Positions 1 through 8,145 of a DNA stretch of 64,000 nt are shown piece by piece; position 1 is the stretch's first letter, and each line of letters begins with the position of its first letter. Both the position numbers and the translations under genes were made by a program. The notes under the pieces were generated by a model. That model saw only the letters and a program-made list of their open reading frames with translations. It was not told the DNA's origin and ran no database searches. The DNA is taken from positions 124,001-188,000 of the forward strand of contig CANGME010000002.1 of the NCBI GenBank assembly GCA_947455145.1, read 5' to 3'. Source of the stretch: Comamonadaceae bacterium. GTDB lineage: Bacteria; Pseudomonadota; Gammaproteobacteria; Burkholderiales; Burkholderiaceae_C.

Positions 1-1313
1 CGGTCAACGGCTACGGGCCGCTCTATGGCCAGTGTGAACACGCCTGCAATGACATGCCCATCCTGGACCCCGTCAAAAATGTAGCGACCAATTTTGTGCT
101 GCCCACCACACCGGACATGCCGCTGGCACTCGGCCCTGGCAACGCGGGCTCGGTCGAGATCTTGCAGCCCTCGGCCTATTGGGGCGAAGAAAACATTTGG
201 GACAGCCGCGCCAACAACCACAACTCGATGCTGGATCGCAAAGGTCGCGTCTGGCTCGCGGCCACTGGCCACAAACCGGACAACCCTGACTTTTGCAAAA
301 AAGGATCGAGCCACCCTTCAGCCGTTGAATTTCCGCTCAACAGCACCAACCGCCGCGTGACAATGTACGACCCCAAAACGGGCAAGTACACCGCGTATCA
401 GACCTGCTTTGGCTCGCACCACTTGCAGTTCGGCTACGACGCCAATGAGACGGTCTGGGCCAGCACGGGTGGTGGTGGCGGCAATGTCGGCTGGATCAAT
501 ACCAAGATGCTGGACGAGACCGGCGACATCGAGAAGTCTCAGGGCTGGACCTCACTGGTGTTGGACACCAATGGCAACGGCCAACGCGACGAATACACCG
601 AACCCGGCAAGCCTCAAGAACCCGGCAAGGACATGCGCATCGGTGCGACCTTCTACGCCGTCATGCCCAGCCCGGTGGACGGCTCGGTGTGGGGCACGCT
701 GCGCGGCAACCCAGGTGCCATTGTTCGCGTCGATCCGACCAAGAACCCGCACAAGTCGCTGTCCGAGATGTACAACGTGCCGCTGCCCGGCTTTGGCCCG
801 CGCGGTGGCGACATTGACAAGCAAGGGCGCGTGTGGGTTTCGCTGGCGAGCGGCCACATGGGTGTGTTTGACCGCCGCTTGTGCAAAGGCCCGCTCAACG
901 GTCCGACCGCAACCGGTAACCATTGCCCTGAGGGCTGGGCCTTCCACCAGTACCCAGGCCCGGGCTTCAAAGGCATCGGCAAGAACAGCGCCGAGTCGAG
1001 CTACTACTCTTGGGTGGATCAGCACAACACCTTCGGCCTGGGCGACGACATCCCCATGTCAACCGCCAACTTGATGGATGGCCTGGTCGCGTTGAACAAA
1101 GACGGCAAGATGGTCTCGCTGCGTGTGCCCTACCCTCTGGGCTTTTATGCCAAGGGCTTTGATGGCCGCATTGATGACCCCAATGCAGGCTGGAAAGGTC
1201 GCGGCTTGTGGGCTGCCAACGGCGACCGCACGCCTTGGTTGATTGAAGGCGGCAAAGGCACCAAGCCGCTCGCAGCGCATTTCCAACTCAGGCCCAACCC
1301 ACTGGCGCACTGA
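1..1313 (+). CDS. Beta-propeller (streptogramin-lyase/NHL-like) protein, C-terminal part
   Basis: The reading frame is open from base 3, so the 5' end lies outside the window; about 436 residues are visible. Repeating blades of the type 'D-x-x-G-x-V-W' recur (DRKGRVWLAATG, DANETVWASTGG, DKQGRVWVSLAS), as in Vgb/NHL beta-propellers. There is also a calcium-loop-like stretch DTNGNGQRDEY and several cysteines, which suits an exported protein. The substrate is unknown. It is followed after 67 bases by two small membrane proteins and a secreted carboxypeptidase-regulatory-like protein on the same strand, so it probably belongs to an exported assembly or surface function. The propeller call is from repeat pattern only. 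Confidence 0.6.
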   Translation, partial: VNGYGPLYGQCEHACNDMPILDPVKNVATNFVLPTTPDMPLALGPGNAGSVEILQPSAYWGEENIWDSRANNHNSMLDRKGRVWLAATGHKPDNPDFCKKGSSHPSAVEFPLNSTNRRVTMYDPKTGKYTAYQTCFGSHHLQFGYDANETVWASTGGGGGNVGWINTKMLDETGDIEKSQGWTSLVLDTNGNGQRDEYTEPGKPQEPGKDMRIGATFYAVMPSPVDGSVWGTLRGNPGAIVRVDPTKNPHKSLSEMYNVPLPGFGPRGGDIDKQGRVWVSLASGHMGVFDRRLCKGPLNGPTATGNHCPEGWAFHQYPGPGFKGIGKNSAESSYYSWVDQHNTFGLGDDIPMSTANLMDGLVALNKDGKMVSLRVPYPLGFYAKGFDGRIDDPNAGWKGRGLWAANGDRTPWLIEGGKGTKPLAAHFQLRPNPLAH

Positions 1314-1370
1314 AAGCGCATTGAAATAGGGGCGGTGCGGTTCATGTGATCGTGCCGCCGCTTCCGCAGA

Positions 1371-1376
1371 AGGAGG
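1371..1376 (+). promoter_or_regulatory. Ribosome binding site AGGAGG
   Basis: A perfect AGGAGG lies 4 bases before ATG 1381. This decides for ATG 1381 over the in-frame TTG at 1378. Confidence 0.8.
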
Positions 1377-1380
1377 CTTG

Positions 1381-1884
1381 ATGGATTTCTTGCTCGATTA
1401 CATTTCTGTCACCACGTTCTGGACCATCCTGTTCACCGTGCATGCCTTGCTGGCGGTGGCCTTGATCGGCGCGATCACGCACCAAGCAGCGGCCGTTCTG
1501 AAACGGCAAGGCAGCGGCGCAAGCGACAGCTTTGTGACGCGCTTTCGCTCGGTGTCGGGCCCCACCTATGCCACCGCTGTGTGCGTGTTGTGGGTGCTTG
1601 CCTTCATCTTTGGCGGCTGGATTTACGCCAAGTACCGCATCTACGTGCGCATCCCGATTGAACAAGAAGGCCTGTATAAAACCCTGGGCGCATTTGAGTT
1701 GAAAGAGCACCTCGCCACGATTGGTCTTGGCTTGCTGCCAATCTACTGGCATATGTGGAAGAACGTGCGCATCGCCGCTTATGACAGCGCGCGCAAATGG
1801 CTCACCGTGGTGCTCGCCGGGATCTGCTGGTACACGTTTTTAGCGGGCCACATCATCAACAATGTTCGAGGATTTGGGCTATGA
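1381..1884 (+). CDS. Small four-helix membrane protein, unknown function
   Basis: A 167-residue protein with four predicted membrane helices (about residues 12-34, 62-83, 109-125, 139-157). Histidines lie in or near the helices: H21, H34, H110, H124 and H157. Paired histidines in a four-helix bundle could ligate haem b, but this is only a suggestion. The family was not recognised. Its stop overlaps the start of the next gene as ATGA, so the two are translationally coupled and probably form a complex. The cluster context (propeller, membrane pair, secreted small domain protein) suggests an envelope function. Confidence 0.7.
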   Translation: MDFLLDYISVTTFWTILFTVHALLAVALIGAITHQAAAVLKRQGSGASDSFVTRFRSVSGPTYATAVCVLWVLAFIFGGWIYAKYRIYVRIPIEQEGLYKTLGAFELKEHLATIGLGLLPIYWHMWKNVRIAAYDSARKWLTVVLAGICWYTFLAGHIINNVRGFGL

Positions 1885-2258
1885 GCGCACCGCTTGCAGT
1901 ACCCGACTCGGTGCCATCACCCTCCCGTTTTGGCACCTTCGCGCTGGTGTTCGGCATTGCGTTTGCTGTGCTTTACGTGGTGTGCGACATGGCCAAACTG
2001 CCGATGTTCACCTACCACCCCGGCACCGACCGCATTGATTGGGGTTACGCTGCGGCGCGGCGTGACGAAGGCCCGGCGATGTATTGGTACGGCTGGCTCG
2101 CCACGTCGGCGTTGGGTGCGTCCATTCTCGGCGGGCTGGCCGCAGGGTTGCCAGAGAATATCCGCAGCAAAATTCCACTCGCGCTGGCGTGGGTTGTGCC
2201 CCTTGTGCTGTTGCCGGTACTGCTTTATTCCTTGAAGTTTTACTGGCGCTGGGAATAG
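1881..2258 (+). CDS. Small three-helix membrane protein, unknown function
   Basis: A 125-residue protein starting at ATG 1881 inside the ATGA overlap with the preceding gene. An upstream in-frame start at 1797 exists but would overlap the preceding gene by 88 bases and lacks support. Predicted helices lie at about residues 18-36, 66-90 and 100-117; the polar loop between helices 1 and 2 is rich in charged and aromatic residues (YHPGTDRIDWGY). The family was not recognised. Coupling makes it the likely partner of the preceding four-helix protein. Confidence 0.65.
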   Translation: MSAPLAVPDSVPSPSRFGTFALVFGIAFAVLYVVCDMAKLPMFTYHPGTDRIDWGYAAARRDEGPAMYWYGWLATSALGASILGGLAAGLPENIRSKIPLALAWVVPLVLLPVLLYSLKFYWRWE

Positions 2259-2317
2259 CAGAGCGACATGCGGACAGAAGCAGTTTTTATCCCCAATTCA
2301 AGTGTTCAGAGGTCACT

Positions 2318-2692
2318 ATGTTGATTCGTTTTATTGCACTCATGATCACCCTGGCTGCGGTGACACAGGCCTTCGCTGGCGGAGACGATTACGACGCCGC
2401 GAACGACGTCAAAGGTGATGGGCCGGCTTACTTCGGCTTTGTGCGCGATAACAGGGGTTCGCTGGTGGCCGGGGCGCAGGTGCTGCTGCAACCGAAAAAT
2501 GGCAAATCAGTGTCGCTGACGTCGAATGTGACGGGCCTGTACCGCGGCCATATCAACAAGGCGGTCTTGCCCGATGACGTGCAAATTTCCTGCGTGAAGG
2601 CGGGCTACAAGCAAACGAAAATCAACCGCCGCACGCCGCCCGGCAACAACGCCATGTTCATTGAGACCGAATGCACGTTGCAGCGCCAATAG
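2318..2692 (+). CDS. Secreted single-domain carboxypeptidase-regulatory-like protein
   Basis: A 124-residue protein from ATG 2318: the N-terminus MLIRFIALMITLAAVTQAFA is a clear Sec signal peptide with cleavage after AFA. The remaining ~100 residues resemble a CarboxypepD_reg/transthyretin-like beta-sandwich: GFVRDNRGSLVAGAQVLL, then SNVTGLYRG and later VKAGYKQ, the typical order 'G-x-V-x-D-x-x-G-x-P-v-x-G-a-x-V ... T-x-x-x-G-x-Y ... a-x-G-Y'. Such domains mediate adhesion or stability rather than catalysis. Its position after a propeller and two membrane genes suggests one envelope-associated operon. An in-frame start at 2084 is much further upstream, inside the previous gene, and is unlikely. 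Confidence 0.7.
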   Translation: MLIRFIALMITLAAVTQAFAGGDDYDAANDVKGDGPAYFGFVRDNRGSLVAGAQVLLQPKNGKSVSLTSNVTGLYRGHINKAVLPDDVQISCVKAGYKQTKINRRTPPGNNAMFIETECTLQRQ

Positions 2693-4416
2693 GGTTTAGC
2701 TTCGGCGGTGGTTTCCGGTGGGGGTTAGCACCGCGAGCTTGCTTCAAGGCATTTCTTCTTCTCTCATTTCTAGCGTTGACCGGCATCAACACGGTACGCG
2801 CGCAGGCACCAGCGCCCGACACCCTCCTTATCAACGGCAAGTTTGTCGTCCATGACGGTGCGCCAGCACAGGCCTTGGCGCTGCGTGACGGCAAGATCGT
2901 GGCGATGGGTGAAACGACGTTCATTACGGCACTGGCTCGCTCAGCCACGCGCGTCATCGATGTGGGGGGCCGCACGGTCATCCCTGGCCTGATCGATTCG
3001 CATATCCACGCGATCCGCGCCGGATTGACTTACAGCACCGAGGTGCAATGGTTTGGCGTGCGCACGCTCAAAGACGCGCTGGAGCGACTGCGTGCCGCCG
3101 CCCAAACGGCACCCAGGGGCTCGTGGTTGATCGTGGCAGGGGGCTGGACTGATCGACAGTTCCAGGAAGACCGCCGACCGACGCTGGCCGAAATCGCCTC
3201 TGCCGCGCCCCATCATCACGTCTACATCCAGTGGTTCTACAGCAGCGTACTGCTCAGTCCCGGGGGTGCAGCGGTGCTAAATCTTGCCGCAACACCCGCC
3301 TTGGCAGACCGCCTCACTGTTGAGCGCAGCACAGATGGCGCACCGACCGGCTGGCTCAGCGGTGACAACCGCGCCATCAGCGACCTGTTCAATCTTTTGC
3401 CGCGCCCTAGCGCCGCACAAAAACTCATCAGCACACGTGCCTTCTTTCGCGCCCTGAGCGCGGTGGGCGTGACCGGCATCAACGACCCCGGCGGCTACAA
3501 CCTGGGGATCGAAGACTATCAGCCGGTGTTGCAGCTCTGGCGTGAACAAGGGCTCACGCTGCGTGTGCGCTACAGCCTGAGCGCACCGCGTCGCGGCCAC
3601 GAGCTGGAAGATTTCAAGTCGCTAACGCAGGCCCTGCCCATGGGCAGTGGAGACGAGTGGCTGCGCTTTAACGGCATTGGCGAAAACGTCACTTGGGGCT
3701 TCTACAACAACGAAAACCCCAGCGATGCCCACAAAGCGCAGCTCGCCGAGGTGTTGCGTTGGGCCGTCTCGAAAGGCATGACCGCGACCTTCCACTGGCA
3801 CAACGACCGTTCTGTGCACCACCTGCTTGAGGTGCTGGAGCGCGTCAATGCCCAAACGCCGATGGCTCTGCTCCGCTGGTCCATTGCGCACCTCAATGAC
3901 GCGTCTGCGCAAACTCTTCAACGCTTGCAAGCCCTGGGCATGGGCTGGCTGGTACAGAACGCGTTTTATTACCGTGGCGAGGCTTTTCTAGGCCAGCGCG
4001 GGGCTGAGGCGGCAAGCACGGTGCCGCCGTTGGTCAGCGCCTCACGCATGGCCTTGCCGGTGGGTGCGGGCACTGATGCGCACCGCGTCATGTCGCCGAA
4101 CCCCTTCATTGCCCTGCAATGGATGCTCGACGGCAAAACCGTCTCTGGCGTCCCCATGCGCGCGCCCGAAGAGCTGCCGACGCGCCGCGAAGCCTTGCGG
4201 CTGTACACGCAGGGCAGCGCCTGGTTCAGCTTTGAAGACAAAGTGCGCGGCGGGCTCGCGGTGGGCCAACTCGCCGATCTCGCGGTGATTGACCGCGACT
4301 ACCTCAGCGTCCCCATCGCTGACATCGGCAACACCGTTTCGCTCTTGACGATGGTGGGTGGGCGCATTGTTTACGCTGCGGGGCCCTTTGCTGCGCTGGA
4401 AGAAAAATCGCGTTGA
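2671..4416 (+). CDS. Exported amidohydrolase family protein (Amidohydro_3, YtcJ-like)
   Basis: A 581-residue protein. The metal-binding HxH is in GLIDSHIHA, preceded by the strand-rich N-terminal segment DTLLINGKFVVHDG and followed near the C-terminus by VGAGTDAHRV, as in the Amidohydro_3 group (COG1574). These enzymes hydrolyse C-N bonds of varied, mostly unknown substrates. A hydrophobic segment KAFLLLSFLALTGINTVRA near residue 26 suggests export, although the stretch before it is long. The ATG at 2671 is the only start before that segment and overlaps the preceding gene by 22 bases, so initiation could be coupled. Confidence 0.8.
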   Translation: MHVAAPIGFSFGGGFRWGLAPRACFKAFLLLSFLALTGINTVRAQAPAPDTLLINGKFVVHDGAPAQALALRDGKIVAMGETTFITALARSATRVIDVGGRTVIPGLIDSHIHAIRAGLTYSTEVQWFGVRTLKDALERLRAAAQTAPRGSWLIVAGGWTDRQFQEDRRPTLAEIASAAPHHHVYIQWFYSSVLLSPGGAAVLNLAATPALADRLTVERSTDGAPTGWLSGDNRAISDLFNLLPRPSAAQKLISTRAFFRALSAVGVTGINDPGGYNLGIEDYQPVLQLWREQGLTLRVRYSLSAPRRGHELEDFKSLTQALPMGSGDEWLRFNGIGENVTWGFYNNENPSDAHKAQLAEVLRWAVSKGMTATFHWHNDRSVHHLLEVLERVNAQTPMALLRWSIAHLNDASAQTLQRLQALGMGWLVQNAFYYRGEAFLGQRGAEAASTVPPLVSASRMALPVGAGTDAHRVMSPNPFIALQWMLDGKTVSGVPMRAPEELPTRREALRLYTQGSAWFSFEDKVRGGLAVGQLADLAVIDRDYLSVPIADIGNTVSLLTMVGGRIVYAAGPFAALEEKSR

Positions 4417-4420
4417 TTTT

Positions 4421-4452
4421 TTGACCGCCATTTTTGACCCGGTCGATATAAT
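4421..4452 (+). promoter_or_regulatory. Candidate promoter for psd
   Basis: TATAAT at 4447-4452 is a perfect -10 box, 38 bases before the GTG start of psd. The nearest -35-like TTGACC (4421-4426) is 20 bases upstream of it, longer than the optimal 17. A second TTGACC at 4434-4439 is too close to serve. Confidence 0.4.
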
Positions 4453-4490
4453 CCCGCACCTTATAACAAACCCCTTGCGGGCTCACTGCT

Positions 4491-5339
4491 GTGTCTGAAC
4501 GTCTTGCCATCCTCGCGCAGTACCTTGCCCCCAAGCGTGCCCTCACTGTCTATGCCGGGTTTTGGGCCTGCCACCGTTGGGGTTGGCTCACCACCCGCCT
4601 CATTCGCCGTTTCATCCGCAAATTCAATGTCAATATGGCCGAGGCATTGAACCCGGACCCGACCAGCTACGCCACCTTCAACGACTTCTTCACGCGCGCC
4701 TTGAAGCCCGGTGCGCGCCCCATTGCCGCTGCGCCTTACGTCTGCCCGGTGGACGGTGCGATCAGCCAGTTTGGCGCGATTGAGCGTGACCAGATTTTCC
4801 AAGCCAAAGGCCACCACTACAGCACCACCGCACTGGTGGGCGGCGATGCAGCGTTGGCGGCGCAGTTTCAAGACGGCAGCTTTGCGACGCTGTACCTGAG
4901 CCCGCGCGACTACCACCGCATCCACATGCCATGCGACGGCGTGCTCAAGCGCATGATTTATGTACCGGGCGATTTGTTCTCGGTCAACCCCACCACGGCG
5001 CGCGGCGTGCCGGGGCTGTTTGCACGCAATGAGCGCGTGGTGTGCGTGTTTGACTCCGCCAACGGCCCCTGGGTGATGACGCTGGTGGGCGCCACCATTG
5101 TGGGCAGCATGGCAACCCCTTGGCACGGCGTGGTGAACCCGCCGCGCACAGGCAGTGTGAGGGAATGGCGCTATGACGACAAGCCCGTTGCTTTGAAGCA
5201 AGGCGAAGAGATGGGCCGCTTTTTGCTGGGCTCTACCGTGGTCATGCTGTTCCCCAAAGGGCAGCTCGCCTTCAACCCCGACTGGACACCGGCGCGTGCG
5301 ATCCAACTGGGTGAGAAAATGGGCACGCAAGCCAGCTAA
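4491..5339 (+). CDS. psd: Phosphatidylserine decarboxylase
   Basis: Converts phosphatidylserine to phosphatidylethanolamine at the inner membrane. The 282-residue proenzyme ends with the autocleavage motif LGST (residues 246-249), where cleavage before Ser248 makes the pyruvoyl alpha chain. Asp88 (PVDGAIS) and His145 (YHRIHMP) match the D-H-S self-cleavage triad of the E. coli enzyme. The length fits the bacterial short form. The start is GTG 4491; a strong -10 box lies just upstream. A class V aminotransferase follows on the same strand with its own ribosome site, so the two need not be functionally linked. Confidence 0.95.
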   Translation: MSERLAILAQYLAPKRALTVYAGFWACHRWGWLTTRLIRRFIRKFNVNMAEALNPDPTSYATFNDFFTRALKPGARPIAAAPYVCPVDGAISQFGAIERDQIFQAKGHHYSTTALVGGDAALAAQFQDGSFATLYLSPRDYHRIHMPCDGVLKRMIYVPGDLFSVNPTTARGVPGLFARNERVVCVFDSANGPWVMTLVGATIVGSMATPWHGVVNPPRTGSVREWRYDDKPVALKQGEEMGRFLLGSTVVMLFPKGQLAFNPDWTPARAIQLGEKMGTQAS

Positions 5340-5422
5340 TATGGGCCTCTGATGCGGGGCTATGGCCCGGCGTGCTAAGCTCACCGTCACTCTTTTTAGA
5401 CCCCTACTTTTCGGAGATAACT

Positions 5423-6547
5423 ATGCCCGGCTTGCTGCCCAATGTGGACCCTGATGGTTTGCTTGAATATTCTGTGGTTTACACCGACCGCGCGCTCAAT
5501 CACATGTCCCAGCGTTTTCAGGGCGTGATGCGTGACATTTCCTCCATCCTGAAAGAGGTCTATAACGCCAAGTCCGTGGCTGTGGTTCCAGGCAGCGGCA
5601 CCTTTGGTATGGAGGCCGTGGCCCGCCAGTTTGGTACCGGCAAAAAGTGCTTGGTGCTTCGCAATGGTTGGTTCAGCTTCCGCTGGACTCAGATTTTCGA
5701 GATGGGCCGCATTCCTTCCGAAGAGATCGTCCTCAAGGCCCGCAAAACCAGCGCGGACAAACATGCGCCCTTCGCACCCGCACCGATTGACGAAGTGGTA
5801 GCCACCATCAAGGCGCAAAAACCCGACATCGTTTTTGCCCCTCACATCGAGACCTCTGCCGGCATTGTCTTGCCCGATGACTACATCCGCGCCGTGGCGG
5901 ATGCCGTGCATTCCGTAGGTGGCCTGTTTGTGCTGGATTGCATCGCCTCCGGTGCCATCTGGGTGGACATGGTGGCCTCTGGCGTGGACGTGCTGGTGAG
6001 CGCGCCGCAAAAGGGCTGGAGCGGCTCGCCTTGCTGCGGCTTGGTGATGCTCAGCGAGCTGGCCCGTCAGCGCATTGACGCCACCACCAGCACCAGCTAC
6101 GCCGCCGACTTGAAGAAGTGGCTGCAAATCATGGAAGCCTACGAAGGCGGTGGCCATGCCTACCATGCCACCTTGCCGACCGATGCGCTGACCCAGTCGC
6201 GCGACATGATGCAAGAGACCCGTGCCTATGGCTTCGCCAAGGTCAAGGCCGAGCAGCAGGAGTTGGGCGACAAAGTGCGCGCCCTGTTCAAGCGCAAAGG
6301 CTACAAGAGCGTGGCTGCGGATGGCTTTTTGGCCCCCAGCGTGATCGTGAACTACACCGAAGACGCTGACGTGCAGTCCAGCAAGAAGTTTCTGGGTACG
6401 GGCTTACAAACTGCGGCGGGCGTGCCCTTGCAGTGCGACGAAGGCGCTGACTTCAAGTCCTTCCGTATTGGTCTGTTTGGCTTGGACAAGTTGCACAACG
6501 TGGATCGCACCGTAGCAAACCTCGAAAAAGCCTTAGACCAAATCTAA
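5423..6547 (+). CDS. Class V aminotransferase (alanine-glyoxylate / serine-pyruvate type)
   Basis: A 374-residue PLP enzyme from ATG 5423, chosen because GGAG lies 6 bases upstream; an earlier in-frame start at 5372 lacks one. The PLP lysine is K197 in SAPQKGWSG, preceded by the cofactor-binding aspartate region FVLDCIASG. The N-terminal GSGTFGMEA loop fits phosphate binding. Members transfer amino groups between alanine or serine and glyoxylate or pyruvate; the true substrate is not decidable here. It stands alone between psd and a convergent minus-strand block, separated by two strong hairpins. Confidence 0.85.
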   Translation: MPGLLPNVDPDGLLEYSVVYTDRALNHMSQRFQGVMRDISSILKEVYNAKSVAVVPGSGTFGMEAVARQFGTGKKCLVLRNGWFSFRWTQIFEMGRIPSEEIVLKARKTSADKHAPFAPAPIDEVVATIKAQKPDIVFAPHIETSAGIVLPDDYIRAVADAVHSVGGLFVLDCIASGAIWVDMVASGVDVLVSAPQKGWSGSPCCGLVMLSELARQRIDATTSTSYAADLKKWLQIMEAYEGGGHAYHATLPTDALTQSRDMMQETRAYGFAKVKAEQQELGDKVRALFKRKGYKSVAADGFLAPSVIVNYTEDADVQSSKKFLGTGLQTAAGVPLQCDEGADFKSFRIGLFGLDKLHNVDRTVANLEKALDQI

Positions 6548-6554
6548 GATGAGC

Positions 6555-6607
6555 AGGCCAGGGGCAAGCCCTGGCCTACAGCGTCGCCCGGCATTAACGG
6601 CCGGGCG
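6555..6607. terminator. Two hairpins between convergent genes
   Basis: AGGCCAGGG (6555-6563) pairs perfectly with CCCTGGCCT (6569-6577). CGCCCGGC (6585-6592) pairs with GCCGGGCG (6600-6607), spanning the minus-strand stop codon at 6594. No T-run follows, so these may act as bidirectional barriers rather than classical intrinsic terminators. Confidence 0.4.
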
Positions 6608-7241
6608 CACCCTCTTGCGCCAGGGGGTGGGCGCTGGCAAATGCCTCCAACGCCAAGCAGCGGTTCACGATGCCCTCCAAACGCGGGGCCATCGACAAAT
6701 CCACCTGAAACATGCGTGCGCCGACCACATGCGAGGCCAACGCCAAGTCGGCCAGCGAGAGCTGGTCGCCATGGGCATACGTGCCCGCCAAGCCATCGGA
6801 CAGCTTGGCCTCAATCGCCTCTGTGCCTTTAGCGAACCAGTGGCGTATCCACTTCAGCCGCGTGGCTTCATCCAGCCCGCATTCCTGCTCCAGATAGTTG
6901 CGCACCCTCGGCACGATGAGCGGATGCACGTCTGCGCTGGCGATGTGGGCCAAGGCGCGCACACGGGCCTTGCCGGGGGCATCGGGCGGTAACAGCGAGT
7001 CTTGCGGCCAGGTGTCGTTGATGTACTCCACGATGGCCAGGGACTGCGTCAGGCGCAAGCCATCATGGTCCAGCAAGGGCAAGACATGCTGGGGATTGAG
7101 GCTGTGATAGGGCTGAGAGAACTGCTCGCCCTGGCTCAGGTCAATGATGTTTTCTTGGTAGGCCAGGCCTTTGAGCTTCAAGGCGGCACGCACCCTGAAG
7201 GTGGCCAAAGAACGCCAGTAACCGTACAGAACAAGCGCCAT
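6594..7241 (-). CDS. Zeta-class glutathione S-transferase / maleylacetoacetate isomerase-like
   Basis: A 215-residue GST with an N-terminal thioredoxin fold (LYGYWRSLATFRVRAALKLKGL) and an all-helical C-terminal domain. MaiA enzymes isomerise maleylacetoacetate to fumarylacetoacetate in tyrosine or gentisate breakdown. The zeta signature SSCxxRVRIAL is altered here: the first serine stays (S11), but the second serine and the cysteine are L12 and A13. Function as isomerase is therefore plausible but not certain. It is the last gene of a minus-strand run with a hydrolase 17 bases upstream and an aldehyde dehydrogenase beyond that, suggesting an aromatic or aliphatic acid pathway. Confidence 0.75.
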   Translation of the reverse strand: MALVLYGYWRSLATFRVRAALKLKGLAYQENIIDLSQGEQFSQPYHSLNPQHVLPLLDHDGLRLTQSLAIVEYINDTWPQDSLLPPDAPGKARVRALAHIASADVHPLIVPRVRNYLEQECGLDEATRLKWIRHWFAKGTEAIEAKLSDGLAGTYAHGDQLSLADLALASHVVGARMFQVDLSMAPRLEGIVNRCLALEAFASAHPLAQEGAPGR

Positions 7242-7258
7242 GGTGAGGCCTCCTGGGT

Positions 7259-8092
7259 TTAGTTGGTGCCGTCAATAAAGCTGCGAATCGCCGCCAAGAA
7301 CACCTCGGGTGCTTGGAGTTGGGGTACGTGCGCCAAACCGGGCAGCACCACCAGCTTTGCATTGGGCAAGCCCGCGTTCAACTCAACCGACATCGGGGGC
7401 GGTGTGGCCTCGTCTTGCTCGCCAACCAACACCAGCACGGGCAGGGTCACGCCGGACAATTGTGGGCGCAGGTCGAGCGTGGCCAAGGCTTCGCAGGCTC
7501 CGTGGAAGGTTTGCGGGTCAACCGCAAGGAAGCGCACTTTGCGCGCCTCGGTCAGGGCCGGGTTTTGCTGTTGAAACTCGGGCGAGAACAGGCGGCGCAT
7601 GGCCACATCGGCAATCGCGCCCAAGCCTTTGTCTTTGGCGGCGGCGGACATGCCCTTGAAGGCGGCACGCCCCTGGTCAGAGAAGGCCGCACCACAATCG
7701 GCCAGCACCAGGCGCGAGGCCAGTTGGGGGTGGCGAATGGCGGTCGTCAACGCAACAAAGCCGCCGTAACCATTGCCCAGAAAAATCGGCGCTTGTTTCA
7801 AGTCCAGCGCCTTGATGCCTGCGGCCATGTGGTCGGCAATCACGTCCAGGCTGCTGCCCACAAAGTCAGAGCCCTCAAAGCCGGGCAGGCTCAGCACCAC
7901 GACCTGATGGGTTTTGGCCAGGGGCTGGGCAATCAAGTCGAAGCTGCTCTGGTCGGCCAGTAGCGAATGGAACAAGATGATCGGCACGCCCTGCCCACCG
8001 ACTTGGGCGCTCAGGCTTTTGTCGCCCAGGTTCAGGCTCAGGGTTTTGAAGACGGTGTTGGTGGTGTTGGCGTTATTGGTTGCAATTGGCAT
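7259..8092 (-). CDS. Alpha/beta hydrolase lacking the serine nucleophile
   Basis: A 277-residue alpha/beta hydrolase resembling the 3-oxoadipate enol-lactonase group. The oxyanion strand (IILFHSLLADQSSF), the acid loop VGEQDEATPP and the histidine GLAHVPQL are present. The nucleophile elbow reads G106-N-G-Y-G-G111, so position 108, normally serine in GxSxG, is glycine (codon GGT; one base change from AGT). The protein may be catalytically silent, may use another residue, or may be a recent loss-of-function. It sits between the aldehyde dehydrogenase and GST genes on the same strand. Confidence 0.8.
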   Translation of the reverse strand: MPIATNNANTTNTVFKTLSLNLGDKSLSAQVGGQGVPIILFHSLLADQSSFDLIAQPLAKTHQVVVLSLPGFEGSDFVGSSLDVIADHMAAGIKALDLKQAPIFLGNGYGGFVALTTAIRHPQLASRLVLADCGAAFSDQGRAAFKGMSAAAKDKGLGAIADVAMRRLFSPEFQQQNPALTEARKVRFLAVDPQTFHGACEALATLDLRPQLSGVTLPVLVLVGEQDEATPPPMSVELNAGLPNAKLVVLPGLAHVPQLQAPEVFLAAIRSFIDGTN

Positions 8093-8145
8093 GGTTGTCC
8101 TTGGGGGTGTTTTGTCGCTGTTTTTGATTCCGTGGCTGGCGCGGC

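Noticed and set aside
4461-5390. 309-residue open frame on the minus strand
   Set aside because: Antisense to psd; sequence has no family features and psd has an intact LGST site.
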